Both the position numbers and the translations under genes were made by a program. Under the pieces are notes generated by a model, which saw nothing but the letters and a program-made list of their open reading frames with translations, was not told the origin of the DNA and did not search any database. From an uncultured Kroppenstedtia sp. (GTDB lineage: Bacteria > Bacillota > Bacilli > Thermoactinomycetales > DSM-45169), in the NCBI GenBank assembly GCA_959600065.1, contig CAUGKZ010000043.1, forward strand, positions 1-8,988: DNA of 8,988 nucleotides. The letters are read 5' to 3'. Below, one piece after another: positions 1 to 5,192 of the stretch (position 1 is its first letter; every line of letters starts with the position of its first letter).

Positions 1-143
1 AATCCCCACACGAAGTAAACAACAGCAACTGAAACAGCCGTGCCGATGACAATCGACAACATCAAAAGAAAATCAATCGGGTCAGCCAAATAAGAAAAAA
101 CTATCCCAAAGATGAGGAGCCCGAAAAACAAGACCGTTTCCAA
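1..143 (-). CDS. Small membrane protein, partial at left edge
   Basis: This open frame starts at a TTG (143-141) and runs off the left end after 47 codons. A GGGGAGGG ribosome binding site lies 8 bases upstream, which is why the TTG is chosen. The visible part is strongly hydrophobic: a first membrane segment over about residues 3-19 (beginning METVLFFGLLIFGIVF), a short polar turn with DP, then a second hydrophobic stretch from about residue 25 to the edge. It begins 21 bases after the stop of the 49-residue basic gene, so it probably belongs to the same transcript. I do not recognise a family. A two-helix small membrane protein fits what is seen; a function such as holin cannot be claimed without the C-terminus. 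Confidence 0.6.
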   Translation of the reverse strand, partial: METVLFFGLLIFGIVFSYLADPIDFLLMLSIVIGTAVSVAVVYFVWG

Positions 144-164
144 CCTATTTCCCTCCCCTGTTTA

Positions 165-314
165 TTACCGGAACCACCCCATCAACCGGCCTGTCATTTT
201 CCCGGCCAGTCGCCGCATCAATCGTTCCTTCACTCTCCCCCGTCGTACCGCATTGACGTCCCCCAAAAACCGGGCCACTCCGTACAGCAGGGACCTGATC
301 TTTCCGATACTCAT
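165..314 (-). CDS. Small basic protein, 49 aa, unknown function
   Basis: The frame is open to an earlier ATG at 365, but the ATG at 314 is preferred because GAAGG sits 7 bases upstream and because this avoids overlap with the RsfA-like gene, which ends at 319. The product begins MSIGKIRSLLYGVARFLGD and continues with a very basic, Arg/Gly-rich helix (repeated R-x-G and MRRLAGK-type steps) ending GWFR. From memory, short proteins with a LLYGxARxLGDVNAVxxG core and a basic tail are common as hypotheticals in Bacillales plasmids and phages; I know no function for them. It lies 4 bases downstream of the RsfA-like gene and 21 bases upstream of the partial membrane protein, so the three look cotranscribed. 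Confidence 0.6.
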   Translation of the reverse strand: MSIGKIRSLLYGVARFLGDVNAVRRGRVKERLMRRLAGKMTGRLMGWFR

Positions 315-318
315 CGTG

Positions 319-804
319 TTACCTTCCCTCCAGTCGTACCAGATTTCCGTTGGTTTCCATTCCAAACATCGTTCCCGACATCTGTTCTTTTTGGAGCCGT
401 TCGTTTTCTCGCTTCAGTTGGCGTATCACCTCCTCTTTCCTTCGGACCTTCTCCTTCAACTCCTTTCTCTCACGCTCTCTCGCTGTCCAACGATCCCGCC
501 ACCACCTCAAATAGCGGATCATCCAGTTAACCATCTTAGGGATTTCTTTTTCATCCCATCCGTCTTCCAGGCGGAGCTTGGATCGTGTCCGGACGGAACG
601 GGCCTGCTCCTGTGCGATTTGCAATGACGCTTCATATTTTTTTCGCAACACGTTGTTCCACCGGAATCCACAGGCTTCCGGTGATCGACCTAACCGTTCT
701 CCCGTTTCCGCAAACGCTGCTAATTGAGTGCTTCCGTCTTCGATGTGTTTAAGTACAGCCTCCACCAATATCCGATCTTCATGTTTGCTCCATTTCCTTG
801 CCAT
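319..804 (-). CDS. RsfA-like transcriptional regulator (Myb/SANT-type)
   Basis: A protein of 161 residues. Residues about 4-55 form a Myb/SANT-like domain with three spaced aromatics, including KWSKHEDRILVEAV, the motif GSTQLAAF, and GRSPEACGFRWN. This pattern is characteristic of the RsfA/YlbO family, whose Bacillus subtilis member is a prespore-specific regulator. The middle holds a Trp-rich basic patch (IRYLRWWRDRW), and residues about 100-145 form a highly charged heptad-like coiled coil, as in the family. The ATG at 804 is chosen over the in-frame ATG at 834 because GGAGGAG is directly upstream. It follows the YdjM-type gene with a hairpin between them. Its target is unknown; phage-borne members could act on phage or sporulation genes, which is inference. 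Confidence 0.85.
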   Translation of the reverse strand: MARKWSKHEDRILVEAVLKHIEDGSTQLAAFAETGERLGRSPEACGFRWNNVLRKKYEASLQIAQEQARSVRTRSKLRLEDGWDEKEIPKMVNWMIRYLRWWRDRWTARERERKELKEKVRRKEEVIRQLKRENERLQKEQMSGTMFGMETNGNLVRLEGR

Positions 805-833
805 CTCTCCTCCAGCCCTTTCGTTTTTTCGCA

Positions 834-866
834 TAACAGAAAGCAGCCCGACACTGCCGGACCGCT
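834..866 (-). terminator. Weak intrinsic terminator after the hydrolase gene
   Basis: On the minus strand a 9-bp stem (arms 858-866 and 842-850, two G-T wobbles) encloses a 7-base loop and is followed by a TTTCTGTT tract. It starts six bases after the stop codon of the hydrolase gene at 872. The T tract is interrupted, so partial termination or readthrough into the RsfA-like gene is likely. Confidence 0.5.
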
Positions 867-871
867 TTGTC

Positions 872-1462
872 TTATGCGAAAATCAGCCATATCAACATGA
901 TGCCGGATCCCAATCCCGCCAAAGCACCGGTCACCTGATCAGTTGTTCTTCCTGTCCGGATTCGTACCCCCACATTGCTCAGACTAAGTCTCTTTTTCCA
1001 TGGCCAAAACAACGGAACGCCTTGACTGGTCACCGCATCCGCCATCAAGTGGGACAAATAACCGGTTCCCACCGCCAGGGTGAAAAGGGGAAAAACCTGA
1101 GATGTTACCCAAACCACGGTGATCAAGGCAAGCAATGAATGCGTAAGTCCCCGATGAGAAGCTACAGCAGTTAATACGGCAAACAGACTCAATACCAACA
1201 CCCACAACGGTAACGAATACAACATAAACCCGCCGACACCCGCCAAGCCTATAACAGCAAGAGCCGCTGATCGGTAAGATCGTGGTAACCTTCCAAACAG
1301 TGCTTGATTGATCTTGCTGGACTTCTCATCAAGGTCTGGTAACAATGCCGCTACAGTGGCCGCGGCTAAGGTGAAAACCAACTCGCCTCCCTGGGCCCCG
1401 GTATACCATGCTACCGCCGTACCCGTAGCCAACCCGAGCGATGCGTGTGTCTTTCCGGTCAC
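872..1462 (-). CDS. YdjM/DUF457-type membrane-bound metal-dependent hydrolase
   Basis: A 196-residue integral membrane protein with the conserved metal-ligand pattern of the YdjM family (PF04307): an N-terminal H6 in TGKTHASLG, LLPDLD at 41-45, SHRGLTHS at 102-109 and YLSHLMADAVTSQG at 135-148, followed by PLFWPW. Four or five hydrophobic segments separate these motifs. The family is known as an inner-membrane putative zinc hydrolase, LexA-regulated in E. coli; the substrate is unknown. The frame is open back to 1501, but the GTG at 1462 is chosen because AAAGGAGG lies 6 bases upstream and the family normally starts with a short M-x-x-x-x-H. Members are frequent in Bacillales prophages. It lies between two hairpins, so it may be its own short transcription unit or be fed by readthrough. 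Confidence 0.85.
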   Translation of the reverse strand: MTGKTHASLGLATGTAVAWYTGAQGGELVFTLAAATVAALLPDLDEKSSKINQALFGRLPRSYRSAALAVIGLAGVGGFMLYSLPLWVLVLSLFAVLTAVASHRGLTHSLLALITVVWVTSQVFPLFTLAVGTGYLSHLMADAVTSQGVPLFWPWKKRLSLSNVGVRIRTGRTTDQVTGALAGLGSGIMLIWLIFA

Positions 1463-1484
1463 TGAATCCCTCCTTTGAAAGGAA

Positions 1485-1515
1485 TGAGAAAGGCGCCCCA
1501 CCTACGCGGGACGCC
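1485..1515 (-). terminator. Probable intrinsic terminator after the HU gene
   Basis: On the minus strand a GC-rich 8-bp stem (arms 1508-1515 and 1492-1499, one G-T wobble) with an 8-base loop is followed by TTTCTCATT. It lies 9 bases after the HU stop at 1525. The stem is strong but the T tract is short, so efficiency is uncertain. Confidence 0.55.
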
Positions 1516-1524
1516 CCCATTGAT

Positions 1525-1800
1525 TTATCCATTGACGACTTCTTTCAACTGTTTACCGGGTTTGAACGCCGGGACGCGTTTCGCCTCAACGTGAATCGCT
1601 TCCCCCGTCTTCGGGTTCCGAGCCATTCGTGCCGCCCGTTCCCGTACCACGAAGTTTCCAAAGCCAAAGAGGGAGACCTTTTTCCCGCGTTGCAAAGCTC
1701 CGGAAATCTGACCCAAGACCACATCGACCATTTGTCCCGCTTCCGTTTTGCTTTTCCCAGTCTCTTTTGCTACACGCTCGATCAATTCGGTTTTGTTCAT
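1525..1800 (-). CDS. HU-family DNA-binding protein
   Basis: A 91-residue HU/IHF-family histone-like protein, the usual length. It begins MNKTELIERVAKETGKSK (helices 1-2), continues with the dimer core up to the signature GFGNFVVRERAARMARNP, and has the beta-arm with NPKTGEAI and a C-terminal helix ending PGKQLKEVV. HU dimers bend and wrap DNA without strong sequence specificity; phage members such as SPO1 TF1 are known. The ATG at 1800 is preferred to an upstream in-frame start at 1836 because GGGAG lies 8 bases before it and the family starts MNK. It begins 19 bases after the sortase stop and is probably the last gene of that operon, since a hairpin follows. A host-type HU in a surface-protein cassette is unexpected. 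Confidence 0.95.
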   Translation of the reverse strand: MNKTELIERVAKETGKSKTEAGQMVDVVLGQISGALQRGKKVSLFGFGNFVVRERAARMARNPKTGEAIHVEAKRVPAFKPGKQLKEVVNG

Positions 1801-1819
1801 GAAAATCGCTCCCTTTTCG

Positions 1820-2491
1820 TTATTTTTGAATACCAATCAAATCCGCCTGTACAATGTACCGCTCGGGACTCCCAAGTGCGTCAAAAGGATAACAGGTCAG
1901 CACTGTAAGTTTTGCTGAGTCATGGGAAACGATCACGGACCGATCTTTCTCGTCCGTGATCCAGTGTTTGGTCACTTCATAGGTAAACGTCCCTTCATGT
2001 TTCGTCTTAACAACAATTTCGTCACCCTTCTTCAGCTTCCCGATCTTTCCGAGTGCTGATTCCCGATGCCCAGCCAAAACCGCATTGTCCGGTTCCCCCG
2101 GGAAAACCGAGGTGGAATAGTGGCCGACACCCTTCCTCAATTCCTTTTCACCGGTTCCCTCCACTACCGGAAGCCGGATCTGCAACTTGGGAATCTCCAG
2201 ATCCGCAAACTGTTTCCCCTTCTTGGGAATGTGTTGATATACAATCCCTGAGTCTTCTTCTGATATCCGGACCTGCGACAAAGCAATCTTCACCGTTTCT
2301 TCTCTCACTTTTTTTGGAGCGGCCTCCACCTGTGGAAGGGGATCTACCGACCGGCCTAGTGTTGCCTGCTGGTACCAATCCACCCCGCCATATATGAGAA
2401 GAGCGAACCCTCCCAAAAGGAGAATCCGCCCAATCAACTGCTTCGGATACCACCAAGGATAATTTAGATAGTACGGCTTTTTTCGAAACAT
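1820..2491 (-). CDS. Class D sortase (transpeptidase)
   Basis: A 223-residue sortase. An N-terminal basic stretch and a membrane anchor at about residues 18-37 are followed by a linker and the sortase beta-barrel starting near IPKLQIRLPVVEG. The catalytic triad is visible: H142 in AVLAGHRES, C200 in LTVLTCYPF and R211 in SPERYIV. The TLTC-x-P-F block and short length match class D enzymes, which join LPxTA-type substrates to peptidoglycan precursors at the outer membrane face. The likely partner is encoded immediately upstream: the MPKTA protein ending at 2505. The ATG at 2491 is chosen; a TTG one codon earlier is possible and the ribosome binding site (GTGAG) is weak, suggesting coupling to the upstream gene. 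A sortase is an unusual gene to find among phage genes. Confidence 0.93.
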   Translation of the reverse strand: MFRKKPYYLNYPWWYPKQLIGRILLLGGFALLIYGGVDWYQQATLGRSVDPLPQVEAAPKKVREETVKIALSQVRISEEDSGIVYQHIPKKGKQFADLEIPKLQIRLPVVEGTGEKELRKGVGHYSTSVFPGEPDNAVLAGHRESALGKIGKLKKGDEIVVKTKHEGTFTYEVTKHWITDEKDRSVIVSHDSAKLTVLTCYPFDALGSPERYIVQADLIGIQK

Positions 2492-2504
2492 CAATGCTCA
2501 CAAC

Positions 2505-3191
2505 CTACCCACGCCGGAATCGGAACCGTTTTACTACCGCGCCACCTGCCATAAGTCCGGCACCCATCAAAGCCGCCAGGGGGCCGGGTGCAGCGGTCTT
2601 TGGCATTTTACCACCATCTTCGGTCTTGGGTGTCCGCTCGGCTTCCTCCTCAGTCGTCCCGGCATCCGCTTTTTCACTCTCAATCGTTTCGCCATCGGGA
2701 GCCCCCTCTTCTTTCCGCTTTGAATCCGACACGGCAACTTGCTTTTCTTCAGCAGACTTCACAGCAGATTTTGCAGGAGCGTGGTTTGCCGCTCCGTTTG
2801 TTCCACCCTCGCTGTAGGAAGCCGACGGTCCCTTTGGTGAAGCTACAATTTTTTCATTGCCCCCTGCCGGACTACGACGTTCCTGTTTTGGTGTCTCTTG
2901 TTTGTTCGGCTTTTCCTCCGCTTTGGGATTTGTTTCCGCCTGTCCACCAACTTCCGACTGTTTGACCGGAGGCTCCGGCTGAGGTTTCGGTTTCTCGACC
3001 TCCGGAGTCTGTTCCACTTCCGGTTGTGGTGCCTCCTCTACCGGAACGGACTTCACTTCCGGTGTTTCCACCTGGGCCGGTAGATCACTCCCCAGGGTTC
3101 CGTCCGGGTTGGCAAAGACCGCCGCCGTCCCTCCAGCCGCCACCATGCCCAGAGTCACCGTTGCTACGGGGATCACTTTTTTCATGTTCAT
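2505..3191 (-). CDS. Cell-wall-anchored protein with MPKTA sorting signal
   Basis: A 228-residue secreted protein. Residues 1-27 form a signal peptide (MNMKKVIPVATVTLG, cleavage probably after VFA). Residues about 28-190 are low complexity, rich in Pro, Glu, Lys, Thr and Ser, with PEV/PEVE/KPKPQPEPP runs and no recognisable folded domain, as in wall-spanning stalks. The C-terminus is a sorting signal: MPKTA at 196-200, a small-residue hydrophobic stretch at about 203-220 (PLAALMGAGLMAGGAVV) and the basic tail KRFRFRRG. A -PKTA motif with Ala at the fifth place suits a class D sortase, and a class D gene follows 13 bases later. AAAGGA 9 bases before the ATG at 3191 sets the start. A strong terminator lies just upstream and no promoter is seen between, so expression may need readthrough. 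The short folded part suggests a spacer or scaffold rather than an enzyme. Confidence 0.85.
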   Translation of the reverse strand: MNMKKVIPVATVTLGMVAAGGTAAVFANPDGTLGSDLPAQVETPEVKSVPVEEAPQPEVEQTPEVEKPKPQPEPPVKQSEVGGQAETNPKAEEKPNKQETPKQERRSPAGGNEKIVASPKGPSASYSEGGTNGAANHAPAKSAVKSAEEKQVAVSDSKRKEEGAPDGETIESEKADAGTTEEEAERTPKTEDGGKMPKTAAPGPLAALMGAGLMAGGAVVKRFRFRRG

Positions 3192-3218
3192 TCAACATCT
3201 TCCTTTCTTCTTTGGATT

Positions 3219-3239
3219 AAAAAAACACCCTGTTGGGTG
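3219..3239 (-). terminator. Strong intrinsic terminator after the small-gene cluster
   Basis: On the minus strand CACCC and GGGTG form a perfect stem around the loop AACA and are followed directly by seven T residues. The stem begins one base after the TAG of the 33-codon gene, the classic position. It separates the methyltransferase group from the sortase cassette. Confidence 0.85.
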
Positions 3240-3240
3240 C

Positions 3241-3342
3241 CTATTCTTTCGATGGTTCTGTGTCCGGTCTACTTCTCCCAAGATTCAATACTCGGATAGC
3301 TTCCTCATCCAAAAGACGGTTCGTTTCCTCCAGAAACTGCAA
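3241..3342 (-). CDS. Small protein, 33 aa, unknown function
   Basis: This short gene starts at a TTG (3342-3340) preceded by AAAGGAGGTGA, a full-length match to the anti-Shine-Dalgarno sequence, with a 6-base spacer. It ends in TAG immediately before a strong terminator. The product starts MQFLEETNRLLDEEAIRVL and is a likely amphipathic helix rich in Glu and Leu, with a polar tail ending PSKE. I do not recognise it. The near-perfect ribosome binding site and the terminator just behind the stop are better evidence for a real gene than its length. It overlaps the end of the 66-codon frame at 3305-3505 by 38 bases in another frame. Confidence 0.55.
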   Translation of the reverse strand: MQFLEETNRLLDEEAIRVLNLGRSRPDTEPSKE

Positions 3343-3505
3343 CCTTTGTCACCTCCTTTCGGGTTCCCTCGCCCAACTTACCAATGGTCAACCCCTTCGG
3401 CCACCAGTCTGATTTTGGATCTACGAAAACGATCTCCGTTCCCTTTTCCTTTGACTTTTCCAGGCATTCCATGTTCAACATGGATTGAACCATACCCATA
3501 CCCAC
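3305..3505 (-). CDS. Hypothetical protein, 66 aa
   Basis: A 66-codon frame starting at GTG 3505, with GGAGG 9 bases upstream. The product begins MGMGMVQSMLNMECLEK and has a charged middle with the stretch EIVFVDPKSDWWPKGLTIGK, then a Gly/Lys-rich tail. No family is recognised and no membrane segment is seen. It overlaps the end of the preceding membrane-protein gene by 31 bases and the start of the 33-codon gene by 38 bases. Its ribosome binding site and position between two small genes in a tight cluster favour it, but the double overlap lowers confidence; it could be non-coding. Confidence 0.4.
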   Translation of the reverse strand: MGMGMVQSMLNMECLEKSKEKGTEIVFVDPKSDWWPKGLTIGKLGEGTRKEVTKVAVSGGNEPSFG

Positions 3506-3639
3506 TTTCCAAACCCTCCTAAGTTTCTTATTATTGTTAAAAACAACCCAAAGAAAGCAAAGATCCCAGAGACCACAACGGCCACAGTTAATAAACTATC
3601 CGCATCACGAATAAGCAACGGTGCCTCCATCGGACTCAC
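3475..3639 (-). CDS. Small single-span membrane protein, 54 aa
   Basis: The GTG at 3639 overlaps the TGA stop of the methyltransferase in a 4-base GTGA overlap, typical of translational coupling, and GTGAGG lies upstream. A second possible start is the ATG at 3630, three codons in. The product has a short acidic N-terminus, one hydrophobic segment over about residues 16-37 (TVAVVVSGIFAFFGLFLTII) and a C-terminal tail rich in Gly and Trp ending WFNPC. This is one clear membrane helix, probably with a cytoplasmic basic end. Such small phage membrane proteins are sometimes holins or superinfection-exclusion proteins, but nothing here decides that. Confidence 0.6.
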   Translation of the reverse strand: MSPMEAPLLIRDADSLLTVAVVVSGIFAFFGLFLTIIRNLGGFGKWVWVWFNPC

Positions 3640-4337
3640 GATTTCCTCACTCCCTTTTCCTCCTCTTGACTATGTTGCATTTCTACCTCCCTTTGAAGGC
3701 GATCCCGAGCCACCTCCACATAATATGGGTCCCGCTCGATCAGGACATAGTGACGACCTAAGTGCAAACACGCCACCCCAGTCGTCCCGCTTCCGGCAAA
3801 GCTGTCCAGAACCAAACCATGTTCAGGACAAACCACTGAGATGAGACATTGGATCAGATCCACCGGCTTTTCTGTGGGATGCTGCCCATTTCGGACCGGC
3901 TTAAAGGAAAGGACATTTCCGGTATCCCTTCGCTGCGGTACTCCCTTTCCCTTTGAAAAGTGGAGAATCATCTCATGTTGGTTCCGGAAGCAGGCTCCCA
4001 TCGTAAAATAGGTTTTGTCCCAGACCAGCAGAGAGTTATACCGAAAGTCAGCACTTTCCAGGGCCGCCGCCAAGTAGGGCATCATTCGCCAGTCGATGAA
4101 GACCAGAACATGACCACCCGGCTTCAACAATCGGTTCCACTCCAAAGCGCACTGGCGCATAAACCAGAGAAAGCCCTGGGTGGAGAGACCATCACCTCCG
4201 AACCACCGACTGGATTTGGTTGTCGTCATCCGGTTCCGCTGTCCTTTCCCCGACTCCTGTCGGGACCCACTACAGTATGGTGGGTCTGTAATGACAGCAT
4301 CCAGAATTTCCGACGGCAGCTTTTTCATTTGCTCCAA
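3636..4337 (-). CDS. Beta-class DNA methyltransferase (N4/N6), orphan
   Basis: An amino-methyltransferase that uses S-adenosylmethionine to methylate adenine N6 or cytosine N4. Numbered from the TTG at 4337 it has 233 residues: catalytic DPPY at 18-21 in DAVITDPPYCSG, LLKPGGHVLVF at 70-80, HPTEKPVDLI at 153-162, and the AdoMet-binding FAGSGTTG at 180-187 followed by ERDPYY. DPPY before FxGxG, with the variable region between, is the beta-class order. The usual N-terminal strand (I-x-GDC) is encoded in frame just upstream (VIEGDC, read from about 4364), yet no ATG, GTG or TTG stands at the expected place before it, although GAGGAGGGG is present at about 4374. The start is therefore doubtful. 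No endonuclease gene is adjacent, so it probably protects or regulates phage DNA. Confidence 0.93.
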   Translation of the reverse strand: MEQMKKLPSEILDAVITDPPYCSGSRQESGKGQRNRMTTTKSSRWFGGDGLSTQGFLWFMRQCALEWNRLLKPGGHVLVFIDWRMMPYLAAALESADFRYNSLLVWDKTYFTMGACFRNQHEMILHFSKGKGVPQRRDTGNVLSFKPVRNGQHPTEKPVDLIQCLISVVCPEHGLVLDSFAGSGTTGVACLHLGRHYVLIERDPYYVEVARDRLQREVEMQHSQEEEKGVRKS

Positions 4338-4365
4338 ACAGTCACCTTCAATTACTTGATTGAGA

Positions 4366-4376
4366 AAACGTTTATA
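4366..4376 (-). promoter_or_regulatory. Ribosome binding site without a canonical start codon
   Basis: GAGGAGGGG lies on the minus strand about 10-20 bases before the codons for N-Q-V-I-E-G-D-C of the methyltransferase. In the methyltransferase frame the codons after it read GGG TAT AAA CGT TTT CTC AAT CAA, with no ATG, GTG or TTG until the TTG at 4337. The site suggests that translation once began, or begins at a non-standard codon, about here. Confidence 0.45.
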
Positions 4377-4388
4377 CCCCTCCTCTGC

Positions 4389-4423
4389 AAAAAATAAAAA
4401 GGCACTCGGGTATGCCGATTGCC
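4389..4423 (-). terminator. Strong intrinsic terminator / attenuator before the methyltransferase
   Basis: On the minus strand a 9-bp stem with one mismatch (arms 4415-4423 and 4401-4409, loop CATAC) is followed by TTTTTATTTTTT. This is a textbook rho-independent terminator. Its tract ends about a dozen bases before the methyltransferase ribosome binding site, so there is no room for a promoter between them. It either ends the early operon or attenuates the methyltransferase transcript. Confidence 0.85.
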
Positions 4424-4468
4424 TCTCAACCTATTGTTTATTTTGTTTTCAAAACCTCGCTTATTCCC

Positions 4469-4497
4469 ATTCTACCCGACTTCTTCGGATTTTTTCC
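4469..4497 (-). promoter_or_regulatory. Candidate promoter overlapping the repeat array
   Basis: A minus-strand TAGAAT (4469-4474) resembles a -10 box. Seventeen bases upstream, at 4492-4497, the position of a -35 box is taken by GGAAAA, the edge of the nearest 11-bp repeat, which is not a sigma-A -35. This arrangement would suit an activated promoter reading towards the terminator and methyltransferase. It is a weak match and purely an inference. Confidence 0.25.
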
Positions 4498-4546
4498 GGA
4501 GGTTTTCCGGTGTTTTTCCGGTACTTTTCCGGTTGTTTTCCGGTCA
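4481..4546. repeat. Array of 11-bp direct repeats (TTTTCCGGNNN), 5 perfect cores
   Basis: Five exact TTTTCCGG cores start at 4492, 4503, 4514, 4525 and 4536, each followed by three variable bases, so the period is exactly 11 bp, about one helical turn. A sixth unit at 4481-4491 (TTCTTCGGATT) keeps phase with two core mismatches, and a related TTCTTCGGAT occurs again at 4562. The array lies between the stop of the ArpU/RinA-like gene and the terminator, next to an AT-rich stretch at 4431-4458. A tandem protein-binding array (operator, activator or iteron) is the natural reading. No gene is seen here on either strand. Confidence 0.9.
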
Positions 4547-4574
4547 CTTTTTCACCATACATTCTTCGGATAAC

Positions 4575-5072
4575 CTATAGCTGATCCCCCAATACGTCTA
4601 ACACTTCCGCCAACACTTCGTAAAACCGACTTTTTTGAATATGCATTTGAACGCAAGTGCTCTCCCATCGCTCTTTCCGAAGATAATACCGCCTCACGAT
4701 CTCCGCATGGAAGGGACTTAGCTCGTTTACAGCCATCTCAATCCTATTCAAGTCGCTTTTTAGACTGTGTAATTCCAGCTCTTTTTCCATGATCGACAAG
4801 TGGAGTTCATCTCTTTTATCCACCAGCCGGGCCACCAGATCGCCAACTTTATCTGAAGTGCCGGAGCCTCGAGGCATATCCATCGTTTCGTATTTTGGAA
4901 TCACGGACGAATGAATCTGATCATCCAAGTGCCGAAGAGCTTCCCGGTCCTGTTCGATCAACCGCTGGAACCGTTGAACCTTCCGGTCAAGATCCGGCCA
5001 AGACAGCAACCGATCCCGAACCCGCTTCCGGGCATCAGTTCCGAAAATCGTCAACTGTGCTTTTTCTACCAT
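4575..5072 (-). CDS. ArpU/RinA-like phage late transcription regulator
   Basis: A 165-residue protein. Residues about 26-115 are a long charged helical region, likely coiled coil (RFQRLIEQDREALRHLDDQI and a second run near 85-112). Residues about 117-160 form a sigma-region-4-like helix-turn-helix: LSPFHAEIVRRYYLRKERW then a recognition helix around IQKSRFYEVLAEVLDVL. This layout matches the ArpU/RinA group of phage proteins, positive regulators of late or packaging operons. AAAGGGAGGG lies 10 bases before the ATG at 5072; an out-of-frame ATG sits closer. It follows the sigma gene after a 122-base gap with two hairpins, and is followed by the 11-bp array, a plausible binding site. Family assignment is from motif pattern; the target is inferred. 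Confidence 0.75.
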   Translation of the reverse strand: MVEKAQLTIFGTDARKRVRDRLLSWPDLDRKVQRFQRLIEQDREALRHLDDQIHSSVIPKYETMDMPRGSGTSDKVGDLVARLVDKRDELHLSIMEKELELHSLKSDLNRIEMAVNELSPFHAEIVRRYYLRKERWESTCVQMHIQKSRFYEVLAEVLDVLGDQL

Positions 5073-5105
5073 TCATCAAAACCCTCCCTTTGAAAGAGGT
5101 TTCCC

Positions 5106-5136
5106 CTTCCCCGGTCTTGCGGTAGACTCGGGGAAG
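5106..5136 (-). other. Stem-loop between sigma and ArpU-like genes (distal)
   Basis: Perfect 8-bp arms CTTCCCCG / CGGGGAAG (5129-5136 and 5106-5113) enclose a further 4-bp stem GTCT/AGAC after a single-base bulge, with a 6-base loop. No T tract follows on either strand, so it is not a standard terminator. It lies about 30 bases before the ribosome binding site of the ArpU-like gene and could control mRNA stability or translation. Confidence 0.7.
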
Positions 5137-5161
5137 AGGAGTAGCAAGCCTCTCGTTTTGC

Positions 5162-5192
5162 CCCCTCCATCCTTGTGGGGAGGATGAAGGGG
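5162..5192 (-). other. Stem-loop directly after the sigma gene
   Basis: An 11-bp stem with one G-T wobble (arms 5182-5192 and 5162-5172) and a 9-base loop begins two bases after the TAA of the sigma factor gene at 5195. On the minus strand the following bases are GGCAAAACGAG, with no T run, so intrinsic termination is unlikely. A 3'-end stabiliser, a processing site or a protein-binding hairpin are possible. Confidence 0.7.

Noticed and set aside
112..627. 171-codon plus-strand frame
   Set aside because: It is antisense to the RsfA-like and 49-codon genes, has no ribosome binding site, and its protein is Pro/Ser/Leu-rich shadow sequence.
2148..2501. 117-codon minus-strand frame starting at GTG 2501
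   Set aside because: It is an out-of-frame shadow of the sortase gene, whose catalytic residues are in the other frame.
4481..4546. CRISPR array
   Set aside because: The unit is 11 bp with three-base spacers, far too short for repeats and spacers of a CRISPR array.
4360..4584. 74-codon plus-strand frame over the repeat array
   Set aside because: Its apparent repeats (FSGGFPV-like) follow from the 11-bp DNA repeat read in shifting frames; no ribosome binding site was found.
5162..5192. Intrinsic terminator after the sigma gene
   Set aside because: The stem is strong, but no T tract follows on either strand.
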